Positions 46,455-56,500 of a DNA stretch of 64,000 nucleotides are shown here, piece after piece. Source of the stretch: Microbispora rosea (GTDB lineage Bacteria > Actinomycetota > Actinomycetes > Streptosporangiales > Streptosporangiaceae); contig NZ_FTNI01000002.1 of NCBI RefSeq assembly GCF_900156315.1, positions 434,001-498,000 on the forward strand, given 5' to 3'. The translations under genes and the position numbers were made by a program. The notes under the pieces were generated by a model, which was not told the DNA's origin, ran no database searches, and was given only the letters and a program-made list of their open reading frames with translations. How positions within the stretch are numbered: position 1 is the stretch's first letter; each line of letters opens with the position of its first letter.

Positions 46455-47168
46455 TCAGATCGCTACTGTCATCACCGTCGCGACGACGTGGAAACCGAGC
46501 CTCTCGTAGACGTGGCGGGCAGGGTTGCCCTCGGTGACCACCAGGCCCAGGCCGGTCAGCCCGTCCGCACCGGCCCGGGCGAGGGTGGCCGACAGCATGA
46601 GCGCGCCGAGACCTCGCGGCGACCGGTCCGGATGCCGGAACACGTCCGCGATCCACGGTCCCCGGTCCGAGTCGTGCGCGAAAACGCCGCCCACCACCTC
46701 GCCCGGCCCCGGGGAGTCCTCCCGTACGGCGAGGACGCTGCAGGGAAGCAAGGGGCCGATCTCTTCGCCGCTCAGGAGCGGGACGAGCTCCTCGTTCAGG
46801 GCCTTATCGCGATCCCGGGGGCGGTGGTCGGGATGGCCGGGCGGGTAGGCGGCCAACCACGCGGGGAGGATCTCGGCGGGCGGCCGATCACAGGGGACTA
46901 TCAGGAAGCCGTCCGGAGCGGTGCCCGCGACAGGCCAGGCGACCGGCAGATCGCACCGCATCACGTGCATGTGCCGCAGCAGCCGCGCGCCCCGGTCGAG
47001 CAGGGCCTGACCGAGCTCGACCGGCGCGGAGACCGCCCAGCCGGGCATCCGCGCCGTGATCGCGTCGGCGGCTCCCGGGCCGGCGTCCTCGATCGCGTAC
47101 GCCCAGGGGTTGCCGTCGTGGACGCCTTCCAGATAACTGAACACCGGGACGCCGCCGGGGCCGGTCAT
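46455..47168 (-). CDS. GNAT N-acetyltransferase
   Basis: A 237-residue protein. The C-terminal half is a GNAT domain with acetyl-CoA loop region SPRGLGALMLSATLARAG and VTEGNPARHVYERLGFHVVA. The N-terminal half has less conserved acidic segments. The ATG at 47168 has a GAGGAG ribosome site; an ATG at 47189 is an alternative. The substrate is unknown. Confidence 0.82.
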   Translation of the reverse strand: MTGPGGVPVFSYLEGVHDGNPWAYAIEDAGPGAADAITARMPGWAVSAPVELGQALLDRGARLLRHMHVMRCDLPVAWPVAGTAPDGFLIVPCDRPPAEILPAWLAAYPPGHPDHRPRDRDKALNEELVPLLSGEEIGPLLPCSVLAVREDSPGPGEVVGGVFAHDSDRGPWIADVFRHPDRSPRGLGALMLSATLARAGADGLTGLGLVVTEGNPARHVYERLGFHVVATVMTVAI

Positions 47169-47233
47169 CGTCCGCCGCTCCTCGGTCATACCGTGAGGTT
47201 CGCGCAACCCGGCCCGATCGGCAACGGCGGAGG

Positions 47234-47455
47234 TCACGCGTCCGCGTCGTCCCCGGCCTCCCAGCGCAGCAGGTCTCCCGGCTGCCAATCGAGCGCCTCG
47301 CAGAGCGCCGCGAGCGTCGAGAAGCGCACCGCCTTGGCGCGGCCGTTCTTGAGCACCGCCAGATTGGCAGGCGTGATCCCGACGCGGTCCGCGAGCTCGC
47401 CCACGGACATCTTCCGCTTGGCGAGCAGCACGTCGATCTCGACGACGATCGGCAT
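47234..47455 (-). CDS. Small XRE-family regulator (YozG-type)
   Basis: A 73-residue helix-turn-helix protein (MSVGELADRVGITPANLAVL). It begins one base inside the stop of the DUF2975 gene (TGATG), so the two are coupled. This small XRE/DUF2975 pair is common in Firmicutes and actinobacteria, where the membrane partner is thought to respond to envelope conditions. Confidence 0.88.
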   Translation of the reverse strand: MPIVVEIDVLLAKRKMSVGELADRVGITPANLAVLKNGRAKAVRFSTLAALCEALDWQPGDLLRWEAGDDADA

Positions 47456-47853
47456 CAGATCACCTCGTCCAGCTCGGCCTGCATCCGCGCCGCCTCGATG
47501 TCGCGCGCAACGGCCTGGGCGAGCAGCATCCGCAGCACGAGCACGATGAGCGCGACCCCCAGCGCCGCCATGCCGGCCCCGCCCACCAGGAGGACCATGC
47601 CAGGGGGGACGGCTTCGCCCGGCGCCAGGACGGCCCCGAGCGCGAAGATCAGGATGGCGGCGGCCACGAAGGCGCCGATCACGACGTCCACCCATCGGAA
47701 GGCGGCGTGGGTGAACACCGTGCCGCGCCGCACCATCGTGACCAGCCGCCATACGCACACCAGGACGACCTCGACCGTCACGAAGCCCAGGACCGTGATC
47801 GCGAGGAACGGCGAGCGCAGGTAGGCGTACAGAAGGAGGCAAGGTCCGCCCAC
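47455..47853 (-). CDS. DUF2975 membrane protein, probably 5'-truncated
   Basis: A 132-residue protein with about four hydrophobic segments and the C-terminal DIEAARMQAELDEVI typical of DUF2975. Family members usually have an additional N-terminal membrane segment and periplasmic loop before the YLRSPFLAITVL-like region. Here that part is missing and the frame runs directly from the stop codon of the FAD oxidase. The GTG at 47853 has no clear ribosome site. It may be a truncated but translated gene, or be expressed by read-on from the oxidase. Confidence 0.65.
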   Translation of the reverse strand: MGGPCLLLYAYLRSPFLAITVLGFVTVEVVLVCVWRLVTMVRRGTVFTHAAFRWVDVVIGAFVAAAILIFALGAVLAPGEAVPPGMVLLVGGAGMAALGVALIVLVLRMLLAQAVARDIEAARMQAELDEVI

Positions 47854-47877
47854 GCGCCCGATGCTCGGGAGCGCTTC

Positions 47878-49338
47878 CTAGACGCCCTGGGGGAGGCGGA
47901 ACAGGCGGCCGGGGTCGTACGCCGCCTTGACCCGGGCCAGCCGGGCGGCGTTGGCGCCGTAATACTGCTGCTGCCAGTTCTTGAGCTCGGGATCGATGTA
48001 GTTCACGTACGCGTGGTCGCCGAAGTGCGGTCGCATGGCGGCGTGGGCGGCCCGGGCCCAGGCGGCCGCGCCGGAGAAGTGGGAGTAGTACTGCACGCTG
48101 AACAGCGCCTTGCGGTGCGGGAAGGCGGTGGCGTCGGGGCGGACCCGGGCGACGGCGCCGCCGAGCGCGTCGAGCATCACCGTGTGCCGTCCCGGCGCGG
48201 CGACCTGGGCCAGCAGCGCCTTGATCCCGGCGGACGACAGCGGCGTGTAGGCGAAGTGCGACTTGGCCGAGAACGAGTCGCGGACGAGCTTGCCGCTCGC
48301 GTTCTGCCCGGGAAGCGTGCCGGGACGGTGGCACTGGGCCACGGACATCGACGCGCAGCCCGCCTCCACCATCATCGCGTGGTCGTAGGCGGAGGTCGCG
48401 ACGTAGCGGCTCGAAGGACTCGATCCGACGCGGTCGACGAGCTTCTGCAGCAGGTTCTCGCACGCCGTCCTGCCGCCGAGGTAGAGGCCGCCGACCATCA
48501 CGTCGAGCGAGGGGTCGTGGTCGAGATGGCAGTTCGACCACATCGCGTCGGGCGCGGCGGGCCCCCACGCCTGCCACGCCTTCAGGACGGCCGCGGCCTT
48601 CGCCCAGGGCCAGTGCAGGAAGAACAGGGTCACAGAACGCGTCCGATGAGTCCGGAACGTGAACGACGTCGCCACGCCGAAGTTGCCGCCGCCGCCTCCC
48701 CGGGAGGCCCAGTAGAGGTCCGGGTGCGAGCTCGGCGAGCAGGTCAGCAGCTTCCCGTCCGCCGTGACGACCTTCAGGGACTCCAGCGTGTCGCAGGTCA
48801 GGCCGTACTGCCGCGACACCACGCCGATGCCGCCGCCCAGCGTGAGCCCGGCCACCCCGACCGTCGGGCAGGAGCCCGCCGGGATGCTGACGCCGTGCGC
48901 GGCCAGCTTGGCGTACACGTCGACCAGGCGCGCCCCGGCGCCGACCGTGGCGTGGCCGTCCGCGTACGAGACGCCGCTCATCGGCGAGACGTCGACGACC
49001 AGCCCGCTGCCCGTGGACCAGCCCGCGTAGCTGTGGCCGCCCGACCGGGAGGTCACCGGCACGCCGTATCGCCGGGCGAACGCCAGGCACTCCGACACGT
49101 CCGCCGCCGTCTTGCAGTAGGCGACCCCAACGGGGCGGGCGGAGTCGAAGGCCGAGTTGAACACGCGGCGCGCGTTGTCGTACGACGCGTCGCCGGGGCG
49201 AATCAGCCTGCCGTCCAGCCCCCGCCCGAGTGCGGACCAGTCGGCGGGACGGGGACCCGCGGCGGCGAACGCCGTGCCGGAAACGGCGGCGGCCCCGGCC
49301 AGGGCGGAAACGCGAAGGAAACTCCGTCTGTCGATCAT
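47878..49338 (-). CDS. Secreted FAD-linked oxidase, berberine-bridge-enzyme-like
   Basis: A 486-residue protein with a twin-arginine signal peptide (MIDRRSFLRVSALAGAA). The FAD-binding region has the covalent His in RSGGHSYAG and the Cys in GSCPTVGVAGLTLGGGIG, so a bicovalent flavin is likely, as in BBE-type enzymes. The BBE C-terminus follows (YYGANAARLARVKAAYDP). It oxidises sugars, alcohols or secondary metabolites outside the cytoplasm. A GGGAGCGCTTCC sequence overlaps its stop codon. Confidence 0.9.
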   Translation of the reverse strand: MIDRRSFLRVSALAGAAAVSGTAFAAAGPRPADWSALGRGLDGRLIRPGDASYDNARRVFNSAFDSARPVGVAYCKTAADVSECLAFARRYGVPVTSRSGGHSYAGWSTGSGLVVDVSPMSGVSYADGHATVGAGARLVDVYAKLAAHGVSIPAGSCPTVGVAGLTLGGGIGVVSRQYGLTCDTLESLKVVTADGKLLTCSPSSHPDLYWASRGGGGGNFGVATSFTFRTHRTRSVTLFFLHWPWAKAAAVLKAWQAWGPAAPDAMWSNCHLDHDPSLDVMVGGLYLGGRTACENLLQKLVDRVGSSPSSRYVATSAYDHAMMVEAGCASMSVAQCHRPGTLPGQNASGKLVRDSFSAKSHFAYTPLSSAGIKALLAQVAAPGRHTVMLDALGGAVARVRPDATAFPHRKALFSVQYYSHFSGAAAWARAAHAAMRPHFGDHAYVNYIDPELKNWQQQYYGANAARLARVKAAYDPGRLFRLPQGV

Positions 49339-49384
49339 GGTCGTGCTCCCGAGGTGGTGATCTACCTCGTTGAGACGCTCATGG

Positions 49385-49397
49385 AACCGGTCCGGTT
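49385..49397. promoter_or_regulatory. AACCGG-T-CCGGTT palindrome upstream of FAD oxidase
   Basis: A 13-bp palindrome 47 bases upstream of the FAD oxidase start. The remaining gap up to 49590 has short GGAGACCCAGGA repeats near 49540-49565 but no gene I can support. Confidence 0.35.
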
Positions 49398-49590
49398 GGT
49401 AACAAGCCCATCACTTCGCCCCTGTGCGCAGGGCTGGCGCGGGGCACATCCCCACGGCCTTCTGCCCCTCGCCCAGCAGCCACGCGGGCACCGCACGCCG
49501 CCGAGGCCTCGGCCGGCCCGTGCCGAGAGGAACCGCTGGAGACCCAGGAGCTGCTGGAGACCCAGGAACCGCCCGGCATGTTCGACGCCG

Positions 49591-51804
49591 TCAAGGACGG
49601 CTCCGTCTCCTCCTCGGAGCGTTCCCACCCCTGACCGCCCGGCGCCGGCGGCCCGCGAGGGACGGTTCCGGGACGGACGCGGCCGGCAGGGTGAACGTGC
49701 CCTCCCTGCGTACGGTGTGCCAGCGCAGCCGGGCCCCCAGGACCGCGGTGGCCACCGACTGGATGACGACCAGATACATCAGCTGCCGGTAGACGAACTG
49801 CTGCAGCGGCAGCACCCACAGCACCGAGGCCCGTTCGCCGTCGAGGCGCAACGCGTACCAGCCGGTGAGCGCCTGCACCGCGACGAAGCAGGCCCACACC
49901 GCGACCACGGGCAGGGGGTCGCCGACGAACAGCCCGTAGAGGGCCATGACGTCGACGACGGGGGCCAGCAGCGGCAGGATCACCTGGAACAGCGTGAGAT
50001 ATCCGAGGCACCGGCGGCCGAACGGACGGCGCTCCACGACCGCCCCGCGATGCTTCCAGATCGCCTGCAGCGTGCCGTAGCACCACCGGTAGCGCTGCCG
50101 CCACAACTGGCCGAGTGAGGCGGGCGCCTCGGTCCACGCGCGGGCCCGCTCCTCGTAGACCACCCGCCAGCCCCCGCGGCAGATCGCCATGGTGAGATCG
50201 GTGTCCTCGGCGAGCGTGTCCGCGCTGACGCCGCCGGCCGAGGCCACCGCCTCGCGGCGGAACGCGCCGATCGCGCCCGGCACCGTCGCCATGCAGCCGA
50301 GCAGGTCGAACGCGCGGCGGTCCAGGTTGAACCCGACGACATACTCGATGTGCTGCCAGCGGCCGATCATCCCCCGCCGGTTGCCGACCTTGGTGTTGCC
50401 GCTGACCGCGCCGACGGCCGGATCGGCGAGCGGCCGTACGAGGTTGCGGATGGTCGGGGGCTCGAAGACGGTGTCGCCGTCCACCATGACAAGGACGTCG
50501 TGGGCGGCGTGGGCGATGCCGGTGGTGAGCGCCGCGGGTTTCCCGGCGTTCGGCTGCCGGATCACCCGGACCCCGGGCAGGCCGAGCGAGGCGGCGATCC
50601 GTCCCGTCCCGTCGGCCGAGCCGTCGTCCACGACGACGACCTCGACCGGGCCCGGGTAGTCGGTCGCGACCAGGGACCGCACCGTCGCCTCGATCCCCGC
50701 CGCCTCGTTGTAGGCGGGGACGATCACCGAGACCGGCGGCGGGGCCGTCCATTGGGGCGTCCCGGTGGATCTCCGGCGCGTTCTGCGGGCGTGCGCCCAC
50801 GCCAGCGCGACGAAAAGGGTCAGCCGGAGCAGGGTGAGCACGCCGGCCGCGGCGAGGAACCAGCCGAGCGCCTCGACGAAGGCGAAGGACGCCCGCTGGG
50901 CGAACCCCAGCACCGTGCCGAGGACGCGCTCGTTCGGGGAGGCGGCGGTGTGCGCCGTGGGAAGCCCGACGGCCTCGGTGAGCGTGGTGGCGGTGTATCC
51001 GTTCCTCTCCAGCCGGGTGAGCAGCCGGTCGACGGCGGCCAGCGTCCGGGCGCGGTCGCCTCCCGAGTCGTGGAATATGATCACCGCGCCCTCGCCCTCG
51101 GCCGTGCGCGCGAGGGACGCCAGGACCATCTCGTCCACGGGCGGGCGGCTCCAGTCCTGGGTGTCCACGTCGGCGAACGTCACGAGATATCCCTCGTCGC
51201 CGAGCAGCCGCATCGCGGTGAGCTGCCCGTACCCGACCGCTCCCGGGCCCGAGGAGTACGGGATGCGGGCGAGGCGGGTGTGGATCCCGGCCGCCGCGGC
51301 CAGCGCCTTCTGGGTCAGGGACATCTCCACACGGACCCGCCAGGCCGGCACCGCCGCCAGGTCGGCGTGGGTGTAGGTGTGGTTGCCGATCTCGTGCCCT
51401 TCCGCGACCAGGCGGCGGGCGAGCTCGGGGTGCTCGGCGACGCGGGCCCCGAGGACGAAGAAGGTCGCCTTCGCGTGGTGCTCGCGGAGCAGGTCGAGCA
51501 GCCGGGGCGTCCAGCGCGGGTCGGGACCGTCGTCGAAGGTGAGCGCCACCCGGCGGGGCTTGGGCCGCGCGCTGAGCGGCCGGGCCCCCGAGACGTTGAC
51601 CAGAGGGCCGCCCGAGCGGATCCGCTCCAGCTCGGCGGAGTCGCCGTAGTCCGCCGGGGGCGGCTGGGTCTCGCCGACGACGTTGTGCGCGTACGCGTTG
51701 AGCAGCAGCGCTCCGGTCATGAGCAGCGCGGCGATCGCGACGAGGAACCAGTGGCCGCGCGGCTCCGCCGGCCGCCGCCCGGCCGGTCTGCGCCGTCGTC
51801 TCAT
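49591..51804 (-). CDS. Polysaccharide deacetylase - family 2 glycosyltransferase fusion
   Basis: A 737-residue membrane enzyme. After one N-terminal membrane helix comes a NodB/CE4 deacetylase domain ([29 protein letters not shown]) over about residues 85-285. A helix near 300-330 leads to a GT2 domain ([40 protein letters not shown]) and three or four C-terminal membrane helices. It is similar to hyaluronan/chitin synthase-type processive enzymes. The combination could make and deacetylate an extracellular amino-sugar polymer. Downstream of the small anchored gene at 51812, with seven bases between. Confidence 0.92.
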   Translation of the reverse strand: MRRRRRPAGRRPAEPRGHWFLVAIAALLMTGALLLNAYAHNVVGETQPPPADYGDSAELERIRSGGPLVNVSGARPLSARPKPRRVALTFDDGPDPRWTPRLLDLLREHHAKATFFVLGARVAEHPELARRLVAEGHEIGNHTYTHADLAAVPAWRVRVEMSLTQKALAAAAGIHTRLARIPYSSGPGAVGYGQLTAMRLLGDEGYLVTFADVDTQDWSRPPVDEMVLASLARTAEGEGAVIIFHDSGGDRARTLAAVDRLLTRLERNGYTATTLTEAVGLPTAHTAASPNERVLGTVLGFAQRASFAFVEALGWFLAAAGVLTLLRLTLFVALAWAHARRTRRRSTGTPQWTAPPPVSVIVPAYNEAAGIEATVRSLVATDYPGPVEVVVVDDGSADGTGRIAASLGLPGVRVIRQPNAGKPAALTTGIAHAAHDVLVMVDGDTVFEPPTIRNLVRPLADPAVGAVSGNTKVGNRRGMIGRWQHIEYVVGFNLDRRAFDLLGCMATVPGAIGAFRREAVASAGGVSADTLAEDTDLTMAICRGGWRVVYEERARAWTEAPASLGQLWRQRYRWCYGTLQAIWKHRGAVVERRPFGRRCLGYLTLFQVILPLLAPVVDVMALYGLFVGDPLPVVAVWACFVAVQALTGWYALRLDGERASVLWVLPLQQFVYRQLMYLVVIQSVATAVLGARLRWHTVRREGTFTLPAASVPEPSLAGRRRRAVRGGNAPRRRRSRP

Positions 51805-51811
51805 CGGCGCG

Positions 51812-52405
51812 TCACTGGGAGGTCCCCTTCGTCGGCCCGGGCTGCCGGGGAGGCGTCTGGGTGGTGCCGGGCTCCGGTGCGGGGGTCCGCGTCGCCTCCT
51901 CGGCGGGCGCCGTGGTCTGCGCGACCTCGGGCGCCGACGGCGCGGGCGTGGACTCGCCGGACGCGGAGATCAGCACATCCGGCTCCGGGACCGCGGAGGG
52001 CGTCGTGCTCGGCGTGCGTCTGCCCCGATCGGCAGGCGCGGCGGAGCGCCCTCTGCCCGCGGGCCGGCGAGCGGAGGGAGTCCGCCGTGCGGGAGCCGCC
52101 GTCGCGCGCGGCGTGCCGCTCGCCCCCGCCTCGTCCAAGGGGACAGGCCTGCGCCCGGACCGCGACGGCGTGGGGGAGCCCGTGGGGGAGCGTTCCATCT
52201 CCTGTTGTCCCTGTGGCTGCTGTCCCTGGGGGCCGGGCCATCCCATCGGGGGCAGTTCGGGGCCGGCCAGCGCTCCGCTCACCAGGGTGAGGGTCAGCGC
52301 GAGGACGGTGATCGCCCCGCCGACCGCGGTGGCTGTCAAGATCTTGGCCCGGCGTCCGCTCTGGTCCACGAAGACGGCCGTACGCTCCGGACGATGATCT
52401 TCCAC
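51812..52405 (-). CDS. Membrane-anchored Pro/Ser/Thr-rich protein
   Basis: A 197-residue protein. A cytoplasmic N-terminus of about 25 residues precedes one membrane helix ([20 protein letters not shown]), then a disordered extracellular tail rich in Pro, Ser, Thr, Arg and Gln. It is seven bases upstream of the deacetylase-glycosyltransferase gene and probably co-expressed. It may be a scaffold or wall-spanning partner of that enzyme. Confidence 0.72.
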   Translation of the reverse strand: MEDHRPERTAVFVDQSGRRAKILTATAVGGAITVLALTLTLVSGALAGPELPPMGWPGPQGQQPQGQQEMERSPTGSPTPSRSGRRPVPLDEAGASGTPRATAAPARRTPSARRPAGRGRSAAPADRGRRTPSTTPSAVPEPDVLISASGESTPAPSAPEVAQTTAPAEEATRTPAPEPGTTQTPPRQPGPTKGTSQ

Positions 52406-52615
52406 GACGCAGGATCGTACGCGAGTCGAAAGCAGCTTCGAGAAGTTCAGACCGTTTTGTGATCAGGCATAGCAGGATTTCCCGATGACCGGCACCGGGA
52501 CCTTCGGCCGGGGGGCGGCGTCGCGGGGGTGCCGTGCGCTTCAGACCCCTCGGCGGGGGTGGGGCTGGTTAAATGAGACAAGGTCAACCCCCAGGTCACA
52601 GGCGTATGGACTAAG

Positions 52616-52644
52616 TTGACGTTTGTGCCGTTATGGGGTGGTAT
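52616..52644 (+). promoter_or_regulatory. Promoter for tryptophan dioxygenase gene
   Basis: TTGACG (52616-52621), a 17-base spacer and TGGTAT (52639-52644) fit a vegetative promoter about 70 bases before the ATG at 52715. Upstream, AGGTCA occurs twice near 52590-52600. The rest of the 52406-52714 gap shows no gene. Confidence 0.5.
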
Positions 52645-52714
52645 CGGGGGCGGTGGTGCCGGGCTTTCGGTCAATGGGGACCGGAAGGAACGCGCCCACG
52701 TGGAGGAGTGGCGC

Positions 52715-53536
52715 ATGCCTGCGACGCCGTACGGCCGGGCCGGGTCGGGGGACATCCTGCCCCCGCCGCGCAGCTTCGGCGAGGAGGGCGGGCGCCTGTC
52801 CTATGGCGGCTATCTCCGCCTCCCCGAGCTGCTCGCCCAGCAGGAGCAGCGGTCAGGGGCCAGCGACGAACTGCTGTTCATCACCGTTCACCAGGTCTAC
52901 GAGCTGTGGTTCAAGCTCCTCCTGCACGAGCTGGAGCGGATCAGGGACGCGATGATCGAGGGCGCGCTCTGGCGCGCCAGGCACCTGTTCCGCCGGGTCC
53001 ACGCGGTGGAGAAGGTCCTGGTCGACCAGGTCCACGTGCTGGAGACCATGACGCCGCAGGACTTCCTGCAGTTCCGGTCGGTCCTCGCCCCCGCGAGCGG
53101 CTTCCAGTCGGTGCAGTTCCGCGAGCTGGAGTTCCTCTCCGGCGCCAAGGACCCGTCGTACCTCGGCCGGCTCAGGGACGCGAGCGAGGCGGAACTCGCC
53201 AGGCTCCGGCGGCGGCTCGCCGAGCCGACGCTGTGGGACGCTTTCGTCACCGCCCTCTCCCAGCGCGGCCTGCCGGTCTCCGACGAGGAGATCATGGAAT
53301 CCCTGCTGGCCGTGGCCCGTGACCGGGGGTCGTACGACGATCTGTGGGACCTGGCCGAAGATCTCCTCACCCACGACGAGACGACCGCGCTCTGGCGGAT
53401 GAGGCACATGCAGATGGTGGAGCGCCAGATCGGAACGAAATCCGGTACGGGAGGCTCCTCCGGGGCACCGTACTTGAGGGGAAGAACGCGTTTGCACTTC
53501 TTTCCCCTGCTGTGGGAACTCCGGGCCTGGCTTTGA
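52715..53536 (+). CDS. kynA: Tryptophan 2,3-dioxygenase
   Basis: A 273-residue haem dioxygenase. It has LLFITVHQVYELWFKLLLHE, with the family's active-site His, RRVHAVEKVLVDQVHVLETM, and a later HMQMVERQIGTKSGTGGSSG with the haem-ligating His. It oxidises tryptophan to N-formylkynurenine. GGAGGAG precedes the ATG at 52715. No other kynurenine-pathway genes are in the window. It is followed by the glutamate dehydrogenase gene after about 26 bases. Confidence 0.93.
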   Translation: MPATPYGRAGSGDILPPPRSFGEEGGRLSYGGYLRLPELLAQQEQRSGASDELLFITVHQVYELWFKLLLHELERIRDAMIEGALWRARHLFRRVHAVEKVLVDQVHVLETMTPQDFLQFRSVLAPASGFQSVQFRELEFLSGAKDPSYLGRLRDASEAELARLRRRLAEPTLWDAFVTALSQRGLPVSDEEIMESLLAVARDRGSYDDLWDLAEDLLTHDETTALWRMRHMQMVERQIGTKSGTGGSSGAPYLRGRTRLHFFPLLWELRAWL

Positions 53537-53562
53537 ATCCTCACAAGGGAGTGAGTAGCGAC

Positions 53563-56500
53563 ATGCCGCTCGAAATGGCGCTAAGTCGGCAGGAATCGGA
53601 AGAAGCGCTGGACGAGCTTCTCCGCATCGCCGCCGAGAGGTGCGCGCACGCGCCGGGAGCGCTGCAGGTGGAGGGCGAGGACCCCCTGGCCTTCCTGAGG
53701 CGGTACTACCGCAACGTCCCGGTCGAGGACCTGGCCGACCGCGACCCGGTGGACGTGTACGGCCCCGCGATGGCCCACCGCCACCTGGCTCAGCACCGGC
53801 CGCAGGGACGCGCGCTGGTCCGCGTCTACACCCCCACGCTTGAGGAGTTCGGCTGGGACCCGGGCCGCTCGGTGGTCCAGATCGTCACCGACGACATGCC
53901 GTTCCTCGTCGACTCGGTGACGACGGAGCTGGACCGGCACGAGATCGGCACCCACCTGATCGTCCACCCGCAGATGCGGGTGCGCAGGGACATGACCGGC
54001 GAGCTGCTCGGCCCCGACAGGGAGGACATGACCGGGCAGGTCATCCGCGAGTCCTGGATGCACATCGAGGTCGACCGGCAGGCCGATCACGCCGTGCTCA
54101 AGGAGCTGGAGAACGACCTGCAGCGGGTGCTGCTCGACGTGCGCTGCGCGGTCGAGGACTTCGCCAAGATGCGGGCGCTCGCCGTGCAGACCGCCGAGGA
54201 CCTGGCGGTCAACCCGCCGCCGCTCGACCCCGCGCAGGTCGAGGACGGCATGGAGCTGCTGCGCTGGCTGGCCGACGGGCACTTCACGTTCCTCGGCTAC
54301 CGCGAATACCGGCTGGAGGACACCGACGGCGGCGCCGCGCTGCGCGGCCTGCCCGGCACCGGGCTCGGCATCCTGCGGGCCGACAAGGCCGGATCGGCCA
54401 GCTTCGCGGCCCTGCCGCCGAAGGTGCGGGCGAAGGCGCGCGAGAAACAGCTGCTGATCGTCACCAAGGCCAACAGCCGGGCCACCGTCTACAAGCCCCA
54501 CTACCTCGACTACGTCGGGATCAAGGTCTTCTCGCCCGAGGGCGAGGTGATCGGCGAGCGGCGGTTCCTCGGCCTGTTCACCCACGTGGCGTACAACGAG
54601 TCGATCTCCCGGATCCCGGTCCTGCGGCGCAAGCTCGCCGAGGTGCTGGAGCACGCCGGGCTGTCGCCCGACAGCCACGACGGCAAGGATCTGATGGAGA
54701 TCCTGGAGACCTACCCGCGCACCGAGCTCTTCCAGATGCCCGTGGCCGAGCTGCTGCCCATCGCGCTCGGCGTGCTGCGGCTGCGCGAGCGCAAGCAGGT
54801 CAAGCTGTTCCTGCGCCGCGACGACTACGGCCGCTACATCTCCTGCCTGATCTTCCTGCCGCGTGACCGCTACACCACCAAGGTCCGCCTGCACATGCAG
54901 CGCATCCTGATGAAGGCGCTCGGCGGCACCTCGCTCGACTACAGCACGATGATCGGCGAGTCGGCGCTGGCCCGGCTGCACATCGTGATCCGCGGCGAGC
55001 GCGGCAAGCCGCTCGGCGAGACGCCGGTCGACCTCGATGAGCTGGAGGCGCGGCTGGCCGCCACCACCCGCACGTGGGAGGACGACCTCGCCGCCGCGAT
55101 CGCCGAGCTGTGCCCGGAGGAGGACGCGCCCCGGCTGCTGCGCCGCTACGGCACCGCCTTCCCCGAGGGCTACAAGGCCGACTTCCCCGCGCGTACGGCC
55201 GTCGCCGACCTCAAGCGGCTGGAGGCGCTCGGCGAGGATCCGAACGCCATTGGCATGAACCTCTACGAGCCGTACGGCGCGGCGGAGGGGGAGCGGCGCT
55301 TCAAGCTCTACCGGCTGGGCGCGCCGATCTCGCTGTCGCGGGTGCTCCCGCTGCTGCAGCGGATGGGCGTCGAGGTGGTGGACGAGCGGCCGTACGAGGT
55401 GGACCGCGACCACGACCCCGACACCCGGGACGCCTGGATCTACGACTTCGGCCTGCGGTACACCCCCTCCGAGGAGGTGCACCGCGACGAGTTCAAGCGG
55501 CTGTTCCAGGACGCGTTCGCCGTGCTGTGGCGCGGCGAGGTGGAGAACGACGGCTTCAACGCGCTCGTGCTGGCCGGCGGGCTCACGTGGGAGCAGGCCG
55601 AGATCCTCCGGGCGTACGCCAAGTATCTGCGGCAGGCCGGCACCACCTTCAGCCAGTCGTACATAGAGAAGGTGCTGCACGGCAACGTGCGGCTGGCCCG
55701 GCTCCTGGTGCGGCTGTTCGAGGCCAGGCTCGACCCGCGGCGGCCGGACGACGGCAGGGCGGAGGTCTGCGACGCGCTGACCGAGGAGATCCTCGCCTCG
55801 CTGGACGAGGTGGCCTCGCTCGACGAGGACCGCATCCTGCGGGCCTACCTGGAGATGATCCAGGCGACGCTGCGCACCAACGTCTTCCAGGCCGCGCCCT
55901 CAGGAAAGGACGCCGAGGGGCGCGACGCCGGGGACGCGGGCAGCCAGTTCGTCACCGGCAGGCGCAAGCCGTACATCTCGCTGAAGGTCGATCCGCAGGC
56001 GATCAGCGTGCTGCCGCTGCCCCGGCCGAAGTACGAGATCTTCGTGTACTCGCCGCGGGTCGAGGGCGTGCACCTGCGCTTCGGCAAGGTCGCCCGCGGC
56101 GGCCTGCGCTGGTCGGACCGCATGGAGGACTTCCGCACGGAGATCCTCGGCCTGGTCAAGGCGCAGATGGTCAAGAACACCGTCATCGTGCCGACCGGCT
56201 CCAAGGGCGGATTCGTCGTCAAGCAGCCCCCCGCGGGCGGGCGCGACGAGTTCCTCGCCGAGGGCGTGGCCTGCTACCGCCACTTCATCTCCGGCCTGCT
56301 CGACCTCACCGACAACCTGGTCGCGGGGCAGGTCGTGCCGCCGCCCGACGTCGTGCGGCACGACGGCGACGACACCTACCTCGTGGTCGCCGCCGACAAG
56401 GGCACCGCGACGTTTTCCGACATCGCCAACGAGGTGGCCAAGGAGTACGGCTACTGGCTCGGCGACGCCTTCGCCTCCGGCGGGTCGGTCGGCTACGACC

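Noticed and set aside
47867-47878. GGGAGCGCTTCC resembling a LacI/CebR-type operator
   Set aside because: It spans the end of the FAD oxidase coding sequence, has a mismatch and has no LacI gene nearby; probably chance.
49398-49590. Possible small gene between FAD oxidase and glycosyltransferase
   Set aside because: Short frames on both strands with no ribosome site, family similarity or consistent codon bias; only a GGAGACCCAGGA repeat is visible.
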